DNA of 64,000 nucleotides from an uncultured Pseudomonadota bacterium (GCA_902763155.1 CACWQS010000004.1:62001-126000), one strand, 5' to 3'; shown: positions 33,201 through 42,320, counted from the stretch's first letter. Numbers and translations are program-made. Notes: a model not told the origin generated them from the letters alone.

Positions 33201-35930
33201 ATGACGAAAGTTTGTTTAATAGACGGTTCCGGTTATATCTTCAGAGCTTTTTACGCACTGCCTAATATGACTGCACCCGACGGCACACCGGTTAACGCGG
33301 TTTATGGTTTTATCACTATGTTTATGCGGCTTTTGAAAAATATTCCGTGCGACTATTGTGTGGTGCTGTTTGATGCCAAACGGCAAAATTTTCGCAACGA
33401 AATTTTCAGCGAATACAAAGCCACTCGTGCCGAAATTCCCGAACTTCTTATTCCGCAATTTGACCTTATTCATGAAGCGGTCAAAGTGCTTAATCTTCCT
33501 TATGTGTTGCAAGAAGGTTATGAAGCTGATGACCTTATCGCTACTTATGCCAAACAAGCTACCGATGCCGGTTATGAAGTAACGGTTGTTTCCGGCGATA
33601 AAGACTTAATGCAACTGATTAACGAGCATGTCAGTTATTATGACGGCATGAAAGACAAATATTTCAGCAAAGAAGATGTTAAGGAAAAGTTTGGCGTTTA
33701 TCCGGAGCGGGTGATTGACGTGCAGGCACTTTCCGGCGATAGTATTGATAATGTTCCCGGTGTGCCGGGGATTGGCCCGAAAACTGCGGCGGAACTGATA
33801 AATACTTTTGGTTCATTGGAAGAATTGCTTGCCAATGCCGATAAAATTCCGCAGAACAAACGCCGCCAAACTATGCTGGATAACATAGATGCCGCTCGCA
33901 TTTCTTACCAACTGGTCAAACTTAAAGACGATGTGCCGGTGGAGCATGACTTAAAAGAATTCCACTGTATGCCGCCGAAACTTGATGAGGTAATGCACTT
34001 TATCGACCGCTTAGGCTTTAAGAGTATCCGCCCGAAAATGGAACAATGGGTAAAAGACCGTTGCTCGACCGGAGATGAGCAAATAAACGAAGAAAAAGAG
34101 GATAAACTCGAACCGGAAAAATATTCGACTGCTCCGACTTATGTAAAAATTACCACTCGTGCCGAGCTTGAAACATTATATCGCGAGATTTTACAAGCAC
34201 AAAAATTTGCCTTGCATATTTTATCAAACGGCGAAGATATAGCCGGTATCAGTTTCAGCACGGCTGGTAATTCGGCGTATTATCTGTCTTGGCCGCAACA
34301 AATTGCCGGAGCCGATTTGTTCAGTTTCGATGCACCGCAAACTGAGCTCGATTTAACAACGGTTTCAAAATTTTTACAGGCTATTCTGAATAATGATTCG
34401 CTGCTGAAAATTGCGCACGGTCTAAAGGCCCAATGGCATCAATTACGTAAACTTCTCAAGACCGAACTTAATCTTTTTCCGTATGATGATGTAGCGCTGA
34501 TGTCTTATTGTTTGGACAGTTCAGAGCACGAGCACGCGTTGTCGACATTAAGTGAGATATTTTTGCAACTTCCATTAACCGAGCCCAAACCGGCAGGACG
34601 TGATAAAGCTATAGATTATACCTCGCCTGAAGTTATGGATTATGCTTTCAAAACCGCTGATTACACAATGCGTTTGCACACTTTCTTCAAAAAGCGCCTT
34701 TTTGCCGAACATAAAAACTATGTTTATGAAGCATTAGACCGCCGCCTGTTGCAAGTTCTGTTTGATATGGAAGAAACGGGGATAATTGTCAATGAAAAGT
34801 CTTTGCAAGAGCTCGATGAGGAATTTAAAACTCAATTGTCTGCTTTAGAAAAGGAAATCTATGCTTTGGCCGGCGAAGAATTTAACATCAGTTCTCCGCA
34901 ACAAATCGGGGCTCTGTTATACGGTAAAATGGGCTTGAAAGGTAAAAAAACAGCGTCGGGAAATTATAATACCAGCGCCCAAGTTTTGGAACAACTGGCC
35001 GAAGAAAATGAAATCGCCGCCAAAATTTTGGAATATCGCACCTATGCCAAGCTCAAATCGACTTACACCACAGCTTTGCTGGTGGCGCGTGATAAAAACA
35101 GCCGTGTCCACACCACTTTTTCGCAAACGGTGGTTAATACCGGTCGCTTGGCATCATCGGATCCGAATTTACAAAATATTCCGAACCGCACCGGTTTGGG
35201 GCAAAAAATTCGCGAATGTTTTGTGGCGCAAAAAGGCTATAAAATCGTGGCGGCGGATTATAGTCAAATGGAACTGCGCTTGCTTGCTTCGGTTGCCGAT
35301 GTAAAGGCATTAAAAGAGGCGTTTGCCCAGGGAGTTGATATTCACGCGGCAACAGCGGCTAGAGTATTTGGTCTGCCTTATGAAGCGGTGGACAAGGAAC
35401 ATCGCCGCCGCGCCAAGGCCATTAACTTTGGTATTGTTTATGGCATTTCACAATTCGGTCTGGCACGTCAACTGGGGATACCGCGTAACGAGGCTCAACA
35501 ATATATCGATTCGTATTTCCGCATTATGCCGGAAGTGCGCCGTTATATGAGCGAAACTATCGAATTTGCGCGTGAACACGGATTCGTTGCAACTCCGATG
35601 GGACGCAAATGTTATATTTTCGGTATCAATTCTCCAAACGGGCGAGTGATGTCTTTTGCTGAGCGTGCGGCGATAAATGCGCCTATTCAGGGCGGTGCGG
35701 CCGATATTGTAAAACTGGCGATGCAACGAGTGGCTTGGGCGATAAAGGAGCAAAATATACCGGCGCGCATGCTGTTGCAAGTGCATGACGAACTTGTTTT
35801 GGAAGTGCGCGAAGATGCGGTAGATGAGGTGAGGGCGCTTTTGAAACAAATTATGGAAAACGTAGCCGAAACATCGGTTCCTATGGTGGTTGATGTCGGC
35901 GTTGGCGATAACTGGCACGACGCACACTAA
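33201..35930 (+). CDS. polA: DNA polymerase I with degenerate proofreading domain
   Basis: Repair and Okazaki-fragment polymerase of 909 aa. The 5'-3' exonuclease domain (1-290) is complete (LIDGSGYIFRAFYALP, EADDLIATYAK, SGDKDLMQL, GIGPKTAAELI). The polymerase domain has motif A AADYSQMELRLLA, the O-helix RRRAKAINFGIVYG, and motif C LLQVHDELVLEV. In the 3'-5' exonuclease region the DxE metal pair is replaced by FALHILSNGED, and the KYD-type Asp by LKAQWHQL. Proofreading is therefore probably lost. I chose ATG 33201, preceded by CAGGGAG, not the TTG at 33168. Confidence 0.95.
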   Translation: MTKVCLIDGSGYIFRAFYALPNMTAPDGTPVNAVYGFITMFMRLLKNIPCDYCVVLFDAKRQNFRNEIFSEYKATRAEIPELLIPQFDLIHEAVKVLNLPYVLQEGYEADDLIATYAKQATDAGYEVTVVSGDKDLMQLINEHVSYYDGMKDKYFSKEDVKEKFGVYPERVIDVQALSGDSIDNVPGVPGIGPKTAAELINTFGSLEELLANADKIPQNKRRQTMLDNIDAARISYQLVKLKDDVPVEHDLKEFHCMPPKLDEVMHFIDRLGFKSIRPKMEQWVKDRCSTGDEQINEEKEDKLEPEKYSTAPTYVKITTRAELETLYREILQAQKFALHILSNGEDIAGISFSTAGNSAYYLSWPQQIAGADLFSFDAPQTELDLTTVSKFLQAILNNDSLLKIAHGLKAQWHQLRKLLKTELNLFPYDDVALMSYCLDSSEHEHALSTLSEIFLQLPLTEPKPAGRDKAIDYTSPEVMDYAFKTADYTMRLHTFFKKRLFAEHKNYVYEALDRRLLQVLFDMEETGIIVNEKSLQELDEEFKTQLSALEKEIYALAGEEFNISSPQQIGALLYGKMGLKGKKTASGNYNTSAQVLEQLAEENEIAAKILEYRTYAKLKSTYTTALLVARDKNSRVHTTFSQTVVNTGRLASSDPNLQNIPNRTGLGQKIRECFVAQKGYKIVAADYSQMELRLLASVADVKALKEAFAQGVDIHAATAARVFGLPYEAVDKEHRRRAKAINFGIVYGISQFGLARQLGIPRNEAQQYIDSYFRIMPEVRRYMSETIEFAREHGFVATPMGRKCYIFGINSPNGRVMSFAERAAINAPIQGGAADIVKLAMQRVAWAIKEQNIPARMLLQVHDELVLEVREDAVDEVRALLKQIMENVAETSVPMVVDVGVGDNWHDAH

Positions 35931-35939
35931 TAAATAAAA

Positions 35940-35966
35940 AAAAAGCCCCCGTGCAAGGAGGCTTAA
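35940..35966 (-). terminator. Terminator for the 35971-36276 gene
   Basis: On the minus strand AAGCCTCC-TTGCAC-GGGGGCTT is followed by nine T. On the plus strand no T-run follows, so it mainly serves the minus-strand gene. Confidence 0.8.
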
Positions 35967-35970
35967 AGAT

Positions 35971-36276
35971 TTAACTAAAATACACCCAAACAGCAGAGGT
36001 AATAATCCACACCAGCCAAAGGCTGAAATTGATTACTTCCCAGTAGTTGTATTGCTTGGTACTGATTTCTTTGCAGCGCCATAAAATCGGTGCCAAGAAG
36101 GAACTTATAACTCCGACCCCGGCGGCTAGCACCAAAGTCCACTCAAACCAACCGGCGGTACGGTGTATAACCGTCAGGATTAACTGTCCGATTACCTGAA
36201 TGGCATAAACAACACTCAAGCCAAACAGAAGCCAATTAAACAGCTTCATAACCTGTCTTTTTTCTTTTTCGTTCAT
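35971..36276 (-). CDS. Small membrane protein, function unknown
   Basis: 101 aa with about three membrane helices: LFNWLLFGLSVVYAIQVIGQ, WTLVLAAGVGVISSFLAPIL and VINFSLWLVWIITSAVWVYF, joined by short basic loops. No known family recognised. It is a single-gene unit with a consensus promoter and its own terminator. The ATG has no Shine-Dalgarno sequence; the context is AAAAATTAGAAACTATG. It sits between two unrelated operons. Confidence 0.7.
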   Translation of the reverse strand: MNEKEKRQVMKLFNWLLFGLSVVYAIQVIGQLILTVIHRTAGWFEWTLVLAAGVGVISSFLAPILWRCKEISTKQYNYWEVINFSLWLVWIITSAVWVYFS

Positions 36277-36316
36277 AGTTTCTAATTTTTAAATTAATAA
36301 TTCTTTCTTGATTCTG

Positions 36317-36345
36317 ATATTAGTGTAAGAAATACATTTTGTCAA
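36317..36345 (-). promoter_or_regulatory. Consensus promoter of the 35971-36276 gene
   Basis: On the minus strand: TTGACA (36345-36340), exactly 17 bp, TAATAT (36322-36317). This is one of the best sigma-70 matches in the window. Confidence 0.75.
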
Positions 36346-36366
36346 CAAAATTCGGCAAAATTATTC

Positions 36367-36393
36367 AAAAAAATCCCCCGCGTCGGCGAGGGA
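36367..36393 (-). terminator. Terminator after the prepilin pair
   Basis: On the minus strand TCCCTCGCC-GAC-GCGGGGGA followed by seven T. Confidence 0.8.
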
Positions 36394-36417
36394 GTTGAAA
36401 TCAGGTAAAATATTCTT

Positions 36418-36996
36418 TTATCTGAAGGCAAAATACATCGCAACACCATCTGTGCATAGTGTTGCCGCTTTATCCAAGGTTATCGTCGCCGGAGGAATTG
36501 CCACATTATTTGCCGTGCCAGCTTGAATTGCCGTGGCTGCAGCAGTAATATCGGCATCACCTATCGACATTCCGACAAATCCGCTGGTAGCTTTGTTACC
36601 ATAGTTAGCATTGACCATATTCATACACATTTCGGTTGTCAGCCCCGAAACTCCGATAACAAACAGAATAGCCCCGCCTTCGCTGATGTATTGAATATCA
36701 TAAGTAATATCATTACGATCGGTAAAACCGCTGGAGCTATATTCCAAACTATCTGGAAATGCTCTGCCAGTATTAACGTAGCTGTTCAAACTACCGGCCG
36801 CACCGGTATAATCTCTGGCTACCACTCGCACTTTGCGTGCCAAGGTGGTTAAATTGTCGGTTACTTCGTTGATTTTTTGATGCGTCTGTGCCTTCATTAC
36901 CAAATTGAAACCACCTACCGTCAAAATACCGATAATTGCTAAAACTCCCAGCATTTCAATCATTGAACGTCCGTTTTGCATACATTTCTTCTTCAT
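36418..36996 (-). CDS. Prepilin-like protein with GRSMIEM N-terminus, copy 2
   Basis: 192 aa type IV pilin-like protein. A short basic leader (MKKKCMQNG) is followed by RSMIEMLGVLAIIGILTVGG, a class III signal: Gly before the cleavage point, Glu at +5 and a hydrophobic helix. The usual Phe at +1 is Arg here. The exported part has two cysteines (TEMCMNM and ATLCTDGV), which could form a C-terminal disulfide loop. It lies 18 nt downstream of a similar gene. No pilus assembly ATPase or prepilin peptidase is in the window, so the machine must be encoded elsewhere. Confidence 0.75.
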   Translation of the reverse strand: MKKKCMQNGRSMIEMLGVLAIIGILTVGGFNLVMKAQTHQKINEVTDNLTTLARKVRVVARDYTGAAGSLNSYVNTGRAFPDSLEYSSSGFTDRNDITYDIQYISEGGAILFVIGVSGLTTEMCMNMVNANYGNKATSGFVGMSIGDADITAAATAIQAGTANNVAIPPATITLDKAATLCTDGVAMYFAFR

Positions 36997-37014
36997 ATTC
37001 TGTCCTCCTTTTCT

Positions 37015-37575
37015 CTATTGTCCTTGTCTGCAACCATAATACGACAACGTAATTTTGTTATTATCTACGCTTGAACAAGCCGTTGCCGCAGCATCCATAT
37101 TTAATGTCATTTTAGTTACTGTTCCCACAGTTAATTCCTTAAAACCGGTTGAATGCACCGATCCCCAATTATCTGAAGCCATGCGCATACATAAATCTTG
37201 CGGAACATTTTCTAAAGTGATTTTAAATGAACTGCTACCATTACCCCCTGCTTCAAATTTATAGGTAACATCTAAAACGCCTGTATATTTTCCGGCATCT
37301 GTTCCGGTTGTTATATAAGTCAGATTGTCCGGATATTTACCTGACTTATATAAAAACAAACCATAATCAGAATACCCGTCATCATCTAAAAATTGGCAAG
37401 ACATTTTTTTTGCCGATGCCGCTAACTCTGCTACGTTAGACATTATCTGAGTATATCTTTGACTTTTCATGGCCTTAGCCACAATACCAAATCCACCAAC
37501 TGATAAAACTCCGATAATGGCCAATACACCAATCATTTCAATCATCGAACGTCCACATTGATTCCTGCGGTCCAT
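37015..37575 (-). CDS. Prepilin-like protein with GRSMIEM N-terminus, copy 1
   Basis: 186 aa, the same architecture as the next gene: leader MDRRNQCG, then RSMIEMIGVLAIIGVLSVGG. The long N-terminal helix continues to about residue 55 (KAMKSQRYTQIMSNVAELAA). A beta-rich C-terminal domain with Cys pairs (LCMRMASDNWG, ATACSSVD) follows. AAAGGTAAAACT precedes the ATG. It lies downstream of the terminator that ends the cysteine-repeat protein gene, so it is expressed by read-through or from a promoter that I cannot see. It is a pilus or pseudopilus subunit by inference. Confidence 0.75.
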   Translation of the reverse strand: MDRRNQCGRSMIEMIGVLAIIGVLSVGGFGIVAKAMKSQRYTQIMSNVAELAASAKKMSCQFLDDDGYSDYGLFLYKSGKYPDNLTYITTGTDAGKYTGVLDVTYKFEAGGNGSSSFKITLENVPQDLCMRMASDNWGSVHSTGFKELTVGTVTKMTLNMDAAATACSSVDNNKITLSYYGCRQGQ

Positions 37576-37602
37576 AGTTTTACCTTTCTTTTATCTGTTT
37601 TC

Positions 37603-37627
37603 AAAAAAGGCCCCCTGCACGGGGGCC
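37603..37627 (-). terminator. Terminator after the cysteine-repeat protein gene
   Basis: GGCCCCC-TGCAC-GGGGGCC (37609-37627), with a six-T run on the minus strand. Confidence 0.9.
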
Positions 37628-37638
37628 GGTTTATTATA

Positions 37639-39804
37639 TTATTTACGTTCCTTTGCCGGCATTTCTTCCGGTGCTTTCTGCACCACCTTAATCTGCTCGG
37701 TTACAGGTTTATAAATCGTTTGTTGCCACGGGCTTTCTTCAACATATTCTTGCCCGCAAATACAAATACCCAAACTGCGTAAAGCTGTTTCCGTAGGGAT
37801 AAACGCATCTAAGCCGTCATTAGTGCGAATTCCCGAATGTGCCATGCCGTTAACGGTGCAATCTTTGTAGAACAAAGCACCGCCAACCGTTACATTTTGC
37901 ACAAATGTATTGGCTAGGATTTCTGCACCTTTTTCTTCGGTGTAACGATATCCTTCAATTTTGGCACTGTTTTCAAGATAATTTTCTCCATCTTTGAAGT
38001 CTTTAACATCAAGCAAGCCTAAAGTCAAATAACCGTTACGCCCAACTTCCGGCAAATTCAAATTAAGTGCCAGCGGAGTGTATTCAGTAGGCTGATCGAG
38101 CATCAAAAGCGCGGTATTTTTGCTCGGATTAACCCGAACCGCACGTGCATTCAGCATAATATTTTGTATTGTCTTAACAGTGTAATTATTGCTGTTCGTA
38201 TCAATCAAATCGCCCGAAGTTAAAATAAAGCGATCCGAAATCAGCAAACCTGCACCTTTGCGGCCGTTCGGACTATCAATTTGCACAACTGATGAGCGCA
38301 TACGATAAACTGTTTCCGGCGTTAGGTTTTGACAAGGGTTGGAGGTAACAACACATAAGTTTTCCAAAGCAGTAACATCGCCGGTGTCAATCCATGTATC
38401 ATCAACCACTTGGCATTGCCCGTCTTCACGGACATTACCGTTTTCATCAATGCAAATATCTACAACCTCGTGGCTGGTAACAACATTACCGGTTTCTATT
38501 ACCGCCGGTTCTGGTGCGCAACCGCATGTAGGCTGACATTGCGCAATATCAATCCCCGGACGGCTGATTTCACAACTCTTTGCACATTCATATTCTTTTA
38601 AATAACCGCATTTCATCGGGTTTAATGCACGCTCTTCTTCAATCAAAGCATAACGTTGCGCTGCCAAGCTAACCGGATCTACTCGCATGGCCAGCTGGTC
38701 TTCAAACCCAGGTAATGCACGCAAATTACTTACGGCATCGGCAAACGCACGTTCAATTAACTTAACTTCGCCGTTAACCTCACCTTGGTAAAGTTCGCCA
38801 TAACCGGTACTTTCACCCTTCCAATATACGGTATTTTTAGTTAAATCCATCAAACGCCATACCACTGTCATTTCGGAAGTGCCGTTACGTTGGTCATTTT
38901 TAGAAGCTCTGTCCCAATCATATTCATCACACACATTCATGAAATAATCGGTAATTTCCGCCGTCAACACATACTCCGGCAATTCGGTCGGCACAGTTTG
39001 CAAACACAAATCTTGCGGCATCGGCAAAACCTTGTAGCAATCACCGGTAACTTCTTCAAATACAGATGTAAATTTGATGTTCTTCTCCATAATGCGGCCG
39101 CTGTTTAAATTTGCTTCTTTGTTGAAACGGCGACAACCGAAAATACGGAAACGATAGTTACCTAAACGACTGCTGTATGGACCGTCAATGCCGTTATTTT
39201 TAATGCGAAAATCAACATGGTCAAGCGCCAGAGGTGCTAAAGCGCAACAATTATGCTGCATTGCCGCATATATAGCCGGCTGATACGGCACATAATTTTT
39301 GATAAGCGGAGTTTGAACATATTCAATCTTACGCTCTTCGCATTTTTTGCAAGGTCCGGGGAATAAACTTCCGTCTTTCGAACAATTTACACAAGGATCA
39401 CCGCCCAGCAGACTTCCGTCTTTTGAGCAATTCACACAAGGCGCTCCGCCAAACAAACTTCCGTCTTTCGAACAACTGACGCATGGTCTGCCACCGAAAA
39501 GGCTGCCGTCCCTATCTTCTTTTGGCTCTTGTGCCGTTTGTTCAGGCTGAGCCATTGGCGCCATACCGTATTGTGGCTGATATGGAACTGTTTCATAAAC
39601 AACCATTCCGGCAGGCAAACTTTGCACTTGCGGCACATTTGGCTGCACATCACTACGAGGACCGGCGATTTTTTGCGAATAACTGTTCGCATCACGATAA
39701 GCCCCGTTTGCTGCATAATAGCCTTGCGCTCCGGCTGAACCAACCATGGCACCGGTGCTTAAAAAAGCGGCTAATGCGTATAATATATGTTTTTGTGTGT
39801 TCAT
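37639..39804 (-). CDS. Secreted protein with four CxxC repeats and a dead trypsin-like domain
   Basis: 721 aa, not recognised as a known family. Residues 1-26 are a signal peptide ending in AGA. Residues 99-155 hold four tandem 15-16 residue units of the form DGSLFGGxPCVNCSK, each with one CxxC. A middle region (about 170-400) is Cys- and aromatic-rich. Residues ~505-690 resemble a chymotrypsin-fold protease (SSVVQIDSPNGRKGAGLLIS), but the catalytic positions are replaced: TSGDLID for TAAHC, KNTALLML for the Asp strand, and VGGALFYK for GNSGGP. It is third in a lipoprotein-comM operon, 12 nt after comM. Confidence 0.75.
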   Translation of the reverse strand: MNTQKHILYALAAFLSTGAMVGSAGAQGYYAANGAYRDANSYSQKIAGPRSDVQPNVPQVQSLPAGMVVYETVPYQPQYGMAPMAQPEQTAQEPKEDRDGSLFGGRPCVSCSKDGSLFGGAPCVNCSKDGSLLGGDPCVNCSKDGSLFPGPCKKCEERKIEYVQTPLIKNYVPYQPAIYAAMQHNCCALAPLALDHVDFRIKNNGIDGPYSSRLGNYRFRIFGCRRFNKEANLNSGRIMEKNIKFTSVFEEVTGDCYKVLPMPQDLCLQTVPTELPEYVLTAEITDYFMNVCDEYDWDRASKNDQRNGTSEMTVVWRLMDLTKNTVYWKGESTGYGELYQGEVNGEVKLIERAFADAVSNLRALPGFEDQLAMRVDPVSLAAQRYALIEEERALNPMKCGYLKEYECAKSCEISRPGIDIAQCQPTCGCAPEPAVIETGNVVTSHEVVDICIDENGNVREDGQCQVVDDTWIDTGDVTALENLCVVTSNPCQNLTPETVYRMRSSVVQIDSPNGRKGAGLLISDRFILTSGDLIDTNSNNYTVKTIQNIMLNARAVRVNPSKNTALLMLDQPTEYTPLALNLNLPEVGRNGYLTLGLLDVKDFKDGENYLENSAKIEGYRYTEEKGAEILANTFVQNVTVGGALFYKDCTVNGMAHSGIRTNDGLDAFIPTETALRSLGICICGQEYVEESPWQQTIYKPVTEQIKVVQKAPEEMPAKERK

Positions 39805-39816
39805 CTGTTTTTTCTC

Positions 39817-41340
39817 CTAAACCTGTTTAGACGGCATCACATAACGGTATGACAACGCCTCTGCTATGTGCATTTTAGACACATTTTTTTCATTTTGCAA
39901 GTCCGCAATTGTTCTTGCGAGCTTTAAAGTGCGATGATATGCTCGAGCCGAAAGTTTCATCTTATCGGCAAAAGCTACCAATATTTTCTTTGATTCCTCA
40001 TCAAGCTGCGTTACCTGTTCCAAAGCATCGCCTCGTAGTTGAGAGTTGGTATATAAATCGGAATACCCCATTTTTATAAAGCGCTCACGCTGAATTTTTC
40101 GTGCCGCAATCACACGCTCACGAATAACGGCAGAACTTTCACCTGTTTTAATCTCCGACATATCCCACGGACTGACCGGCGGTACTTGGATGTGCATATC
40201 AAACCTGTCCATCAGCGGTCCCGATATGCGCGACTGATATTCTTCGGCACATTTCGGCGCTCTGGTACATTCTTGTCCATCAACTCCCAAATATCCGCAT
40301 CGACAAGGGTTCATTGCCGCAATCAGTTGGAAATTTGCCGGATATTGCGTATGACAATTAACCCGAGAAATTGAAACATAACCGGTTTCTAAAGGTTGAC
40401 GTAAGGCCTCTAAGGTAGCACGATTAAATTCCGGTAATTCATCAAGGAACAAAACCCCGTTATGAGCAAGCGAAATCTCCCCCGGTATGCCTTTGCGCCC
40501 ACCACCGATTAAGGCCGGCGTTGAGGCATTATGATGCGGGTCGCGATAAGGTCTGTCAAAACTGATTGCCCCATCTTTAAGTTCGCCGGCAACCGAGTGA
40601 ATCATACATGTCTCAAGCGCTTCTTCGGTTGTCAGCGGCGGCAAAATCGTTACCATACGTGCCGCCAACATAGACTTTCCCGCTCCCGGTGTGCCGACCA
40701 TCAACAGATTATGTCCTCCGGCAGCAGCAATTTCTAATGCCCGTTTAGCGGTTTCCTGCCCTTTAACATCTGCCATATCCAAATCTGACGTGCGATTTTT
40801 CTTCTGCTTGGCCTCCGGTTTCGGCAGTTGCTGAACTCCCTTTAGGTGGTTAACCAACGACAGCAAGCTTGGCGCGGCAACAATATCTTCTAACCCCGCC
40901 CATACGGCTTCGCTTCCTTGCGATTGCGGACAAATCAGCCCCAAATTTTGCCGATGTGCATGAATGGCAACCGGTAATACCCCGTTAACCGGCAAAATCT
41001 GTCCGTCTAATCCAAGCTCGCCGATAGCAATATAATCGCTTATTTCTTCTGCCGGAACTACACCAAGTCCGGCAAGCAAAGCCAAAGCAATCGGCAAATC
41101 AAAATGCGAACCTTCTTTTAATAAATCAGCCGGCGCTAAGTTAATAATAATTCGTTTCGCCGGCAATTCAATCCCCATGGTGTTCAGTGCCGCGCGCACT
41201 CGTTCTTTGCTCTCGGCGATAGTCTTATCCGGCAATCCGACAATAGCAAACATCGGCATACCGGACGTAATCTGCAATTGCAAATCTACGTCCAGAGTAT
41301 TTAAGCCGTTGAAAGCGATTGTTTTAACGTGAGCCAACAT
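39817..41340 (-). CDS. comM: YifB/ComM-family Mg chelatase-like AAA+ ATPase
   Basis: 507 aa helicase-type ATPase. In naturally competent bacteria ComM drives branch migration during integration of transforming DNA. It has an N-terminal Lon-protease-like fold (residues 1-165: VGLPDKTIAESKERVRAAL). The AAA+ domain has Walker A VGTPGAGKSMLA, Walker B GVLFLDELPEF, and a zinc-like Cys cluster NPCRCGYLG...CTRAPKC. It lies 3 nt after a lipoprotein gene and 12 nt before the cysteine-repeat gene. The nearby prepilins make a DNA-uptake context possible. Confidence 0.93.
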   Translation of the reverse strand: MLAHVKTIAFNGLNTLDVDLQLQITSGMPMFAIVGLPDKTIAESKERVRAALNTMGIELPAKRIIINLAPADLLKEGSHFDLPIALALLAGLGVVPAEEISDYIAIGELGLDGQILPVNGVLPVAIHAHRQNLGLICPQSQGSEAVWAGLEDIVAAPSLLSLVNHLKGVQQLPKPEAKQKKNRTSDLDMADVKGQETAKRALEIAAAGGHNLLMVGTPGAGKSMLAARMVTILPPLTTEEALETCMIHSVAGELKDGAISFDRPYRDPHHNASTPALIGGGRKGIPGEISLAHNGVLFLDELPEFNRATLEALRQPLETGYVSISRVNCHTQYPANFQLIAAMNPCRCGYLGVDGQECTRAPKCAEEYQSRISGPLMDRFDMHIQVPPVSPWDMSEIKTGESSAVIRERVIAARKIQRERFIKMGYSDLYTNSQLRGDALEQVTQLDEESKKILVAFADKMKLSARAYHRTLKLARTIADLQNEKNVSKMHIAEALSYRYVMPSKQV

Positions 41341-41343
41341 AGT

Positions 41344-41805
41344 CTACCACCTTGGGACAACTTCTCCCTCACGCCAACGTCTGGTTGGGTAAGTTCCGGT
41401 TTTCAAAGTATCATATTTTGCAGCCAGGTGCGGAATTTCCGAAATTCGAGTATAACACGAATTTTCGAGCATCGAAACACATTCCTCGATTTCTTCCTCA
41501 CTACCGCGACAATATGCCAAAACACGAGTATTCAAATTTTCCATGATTACTTGAGGTTGATAATGTTTATTATCCGGTACTTCAGGATATCCGCGGTCAA
41601 CCGTAACATAATCATATTCATATTCATAATCGGCACATCCCGGAAAAGTATGCATACCGTCTTTATCATAAATCGCCACTGTCGTTTCTTTTCTGCAGCG
41701 CGGCGAAATTCCATACATGTCTTCTACATCATATTGCGCACGCCCCATACAGCCGCTGACTAAAACAACTGCTGCCAATACTGCAAATTTGTATATTTTC
41801 TTCAT
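41344..41805 (-). CDS. Small lipoprotein upstream of comM
   Basis: 153 aa. The lipobox is VLVSGC after a hydrophobic stretch (MKKIYKFAVLAAVV), so it is a lipid-anchored envelope protein. The mature part is acidic, Tyr-rich and Cys-containing (CRKE, GCADYEYEYDY, YCRGSEEEIEECV, NSCY). No domain recognised. I chose ATG 41805, preceded by GGCGAGG; the frame upstream to 41838 has no ribosome site. First gene of the lipoprotein-comM-cysteine-repeat operon. Confidence 0.75.
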   Translation of the reverse strand: MKKIYKFAVLAAVVLVSGCMGRAQYDVEDMYGISPRCRKETTVAIYDKDGMHTFPGCADYEYEYDYVTVDRGYPEVPDNKHYQPQVIMENLNTRVLAYCRGSEEEIEECVSMLENSCYTRISEIPHLAAKYDTLKTGTYPTRRWREGEVVPRW

Positions 41806-41880
41806 TTTGCCTCGCCAAATACTACAATCTGTCACCAAAATAACCGAAAAATGTTAAAATTATGTTTATTTATAACGCAC

Positions 41881-41909
41881 TTGACATTTTTTTTACAAAT
41901 CTGTATTTT
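41881..41909 (+). promoter_or_regulatory. Promoter of the 41965-42315 gene
   Basis: TTGACA (41881-41886), 17 bp, TATTTT (41904-41909). Confidence 0.65.
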
Positions 41910-41964
41910 GAAAAGTGAAAATTAATTATCAAGAATATTATTGTTCAACTAAAATATTTATGTT

Positions 41965-42315
41965 ATGAAACAGAAATTAACTTTAACAAAACGCCAAAAG
42001 TGGGCTTATGCTCGTTGGTATATGAAAGATGCTTTCATAATCATTCCGGTCTTTTTTGTGGGCTTGGTTTATATGGGATTAGCTCTATGGTGGGTTCAAC
42101 CTTTTGTAGATTATTATCTCCAAAATCCTCCGGAACACTGGCTTTTCTGGCAGGCGCTGGCTCGGTTGACATGTGTTTTCGGCAGCTTTACAGCGGCTTG
42201 GATAACAATTTATGTAATCTGCTTCTTGTGGTGCTTTTTCTTCAATAAAGATGAAGTGTTGCAACGTCATTTTATGAAGTATCATTACAAAAAGAAAAAT
42301 ATTTGGACACTCTGA
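41965..42315 (+). CDS. Two-helix membrane protein, function unknown
   Basis: 116 aa with two membrane segments (FIIIPVFFVGLVYMGLALWW and LARLTCVFGSFTAAWITIYV then ICFLWCFFF) and basic ends (RQKWAYARWYMK; FMKYHYKKKN). No family recognised. It is a single-gene unit: consensus promoter, no Shine-Dalgarno sequence (ATATTTATGTTATG), own terminator. It shares this layout with the genes at 17333, 35971, 44200, 52459 and 54001. Confidence 0.7.
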   Translation: MKQKLTLTKRQKWAYARWYMKDAFIIIPVFFVGLVYMGLALWWVQPFVDYYLQNPPEHWLFWQALARLTCVFGSFTAAWITIYVICFLWCFFFNKDEVLQRHFMKYHYKKKNIWTL

Positions 42316-42320
42316 TAAAT

